DNA of 6,037 nt from Chloroflexota bacterium. GTDB lineage: Bacteria; Chloroflexota; FW602-bin22; JAMCYS01. The position numbers were made by a program, and so were the translations under genes. Location of the stretch: assembly GCA_021847625.1 (NCBI GenBank), contig JAJZQK010000242.1, positions 1 through 6,037 on the forward strand, in the 5' to 3' direction. This document shows, in pieces, positions 5,367-6,037 of this stretch (position 1 is its first letter; each line of letters starts with the position of its first letter). The notes beneath the pieces were generated by a model. That model had not been told where the DNA came from. It worked only from the letters and a program-made list of their open reading frames with translations, and did no database searches.

Positions 5367-5390
5367 GCGGGGGACGAGCCCTCGCGCTAC
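5367..5390 (-). repeat. GTAG-headed REP-like palindrome, copy B
   Basis: On the minus strand the element starts with GTAG (plus 5387-5390) and continues with a GC-rich hairpin whose far arm CCCCCGC matches copy A exactly. It agrees with copy A (1987-2010) at 22 of 24 bases. One of the two differences breaks a pair in the 7-bp stem; the other is in the loop. With copy C (GTAG at 5312) it forms an inverted doublet with both GTAG heads outward and about 35 bp between the hairpins. That is the arrangement called a REPIN or BIME when mobile. It ends 22 bp from the stop of the oxidoreductase gene. Confidence 0.7.
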
Positions 5391-5412
5391 GATGCTGGCA
5401 CCCCCGAACCTC

Positions 5413-6037
5413 CTATGCGTCCGCCGGAACCTTCGCCAGCTCCTCGGCCACGTCGGCCAGGCCCACCGCCTCCAGCCGCGCGCGCGTGGGGTGCCCGGTA
5501 GCCACGTCCCAGCCGCGCAGCTGGTAGTACTCGCTCAGCATCTGGCGAAACTTCTCGGGGTCCATCCCTTGCTTCTCGCCCAGCAGCGGGTTGGCCCACC
5601 ACTCCGGCTGCTGGAAGAGACCGATCACCGACTCGTCGTCCGCCCGTTTGCGCCCGTGATTCCTGATCTGGATGGCCCGCTCCAGGTTGAACACTCGGTC
5701 GCAAGCCTGGTCCAGGTCCTCCTTCGACCACTCGCTGCCCGTGGCGGCGACGAACATATGGTACTCGAAGTCCGGGCCGTCCATCGGTGGGTCGTCCGTG
5801 CGGGCGAAGCCGTCCGCCGTCTTGTTGCTGAAAATGCGCGGGAACATCTGGTCGTCCACCGTCAAACAGTCCTTGAGCACGCTGCGGTTGGCGTGCCAGT
5901 AGGCCGGGATTGCCTTCTCCTCGTAGCCGCTCACGGGGTCGAAAGCCGATCGCACGCCATACAGCCGCTCGCCGATGGCCATCATTTGCTCCCAGTTGAG
6001 CCCCGTCTTGGCCCCCGAGAAGGGCGACCAGTTGGAG
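5413..6037 (-). CDS. Aldehyde:ferredoxin oxidoreductase family protein, C-terminal part (partial, enters from right edge)
   Basis: The minus strand is open from the window end to the TAG at 5415-5413, giving 207 residues. This is roughly the last third of a tungsten-pterin aldehyde:ferredoxin oxidoreductase, a family of about 600 residues. The pattern fits the C-terminal domain: WEQMMAIGERLYGVRSAFD near the start, RVFNLERAIQIRNHGRKRADDES in the middle, and FRQMLSEYYQLRGWD then TGHPTRARLEAVGLADVAEEL at the end. Such enzymes oxidise aldehydes or related carbonyl compounds with ferredoxin or another low-potential carrier and are mostly found in anaerobes. The substrate cannot be told. The pterin-binding N-terminal domain and the first cluster cysteines lie outside the window. 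In LKDCLTVDDQMFP (about 5874-5836) a cysteine is present, but the position four residues later, where I expect the fourth cluster ligand, is Asp. A 293-bp gap separates it from the lactonase gene, so the two are probably separate units. Confidence 0.87.
   Translation of the reverse strand, partial: SNWSPFSGAKTGLNWEQMMAIGERLYGVRSAFDPVSGYEEKAIPAYWHANRSVLKDCLTVDDQMFPRIFSNKTADGFARTDDPPMDGPDFEYHMFVAATGSEWSKEDLDQACDRVFNLERAIQIRNHGRKRADDESVIGLFQQPEWWANPLLGEKQGMDPEKFRQMLSEYYQLRGWDVATGHPTRARLEAVGLADVAEELAKVPADA

Noticed and set aside
1..6037. CRISPR arrays, rRNA, tRNA, insertion sequences or toxin-antitoxin genes.
   Set aside because: I saw no regularly spaced repeats, RNA gene signatures or transposase motifs on either strand. 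The repeats present are short REP-like palindromes.

Overview
The window is GC-rich bacterial chromosome, roughly two-thirds G+C by eye. It holds four intact protein genes on two strands, two genes cut by the window edges, and one truncated gene. The gene set is PdxS/PdxT vitamin B6 synthesis, a tungsten-type aldehyde:ferredoxin oxidoreductase tail, and an AtuA-type protein split into two genes. Together with GTAG-headed intergenic palindromes, this fits an environmental, probably anaerobic or facultative bacterium, perhaps Chloroflexota. That placement is inference from protein style only.

Layout, left to right. Positions 1-110 (minus) are the start of an unidentified gene that runs off the left edge. 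Its promoter is good and diverges from the next unit. Positions 244-1907 (plus) are a tight two-gene operon: an AtuA/DUF1446-type protein followed by a small AtuA-like ferredoxin-fold protein. Positions 1908-2074 are a gap between converging units, with an imperfect dyad and a GTAG-headed REP-like palindrome. Positions 2075 to about 2420 (minus) are the C-terminal half of a short-chain dehydrogenase that has lost its cofactor-binding half. Positions 2476-4004 (minus) are pdxS-pdxT, encoding the two subunits of pyridoxal 5'-phosphate synthase. Their leader of about 200 nt has its own promoter and two perfect 9-bp inverted repeats. Positions 4262-5119 (minus) encode an SMP-30/gluconolactonase-family protein. 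Positions 5120-5412 are a gap with a cluster of REP-like palindromes. Positions 5413-6037 (minus) are the C-terminal third of an aldehyde:ferredoxin oxidoreductase family protein that enters from the right edge.

How the genes work together: pdxS and pdxT form one enzyme. PdxT releases ammonia from glutamine, and PdxS uses it with ribose 5-phosphate and glyceraldehyde 3-phosphate to make PLP. The two AtuA-type genes probably encode two parts of one protein that other bacteria make as a single chain. I see no pathway linking these units with the lactonase or the oxidoreductase. The most interesting material is non-coding: the structured pdxST leader and the two sites carrying the same REP-like family. 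I found no convincing new multi-gene system.
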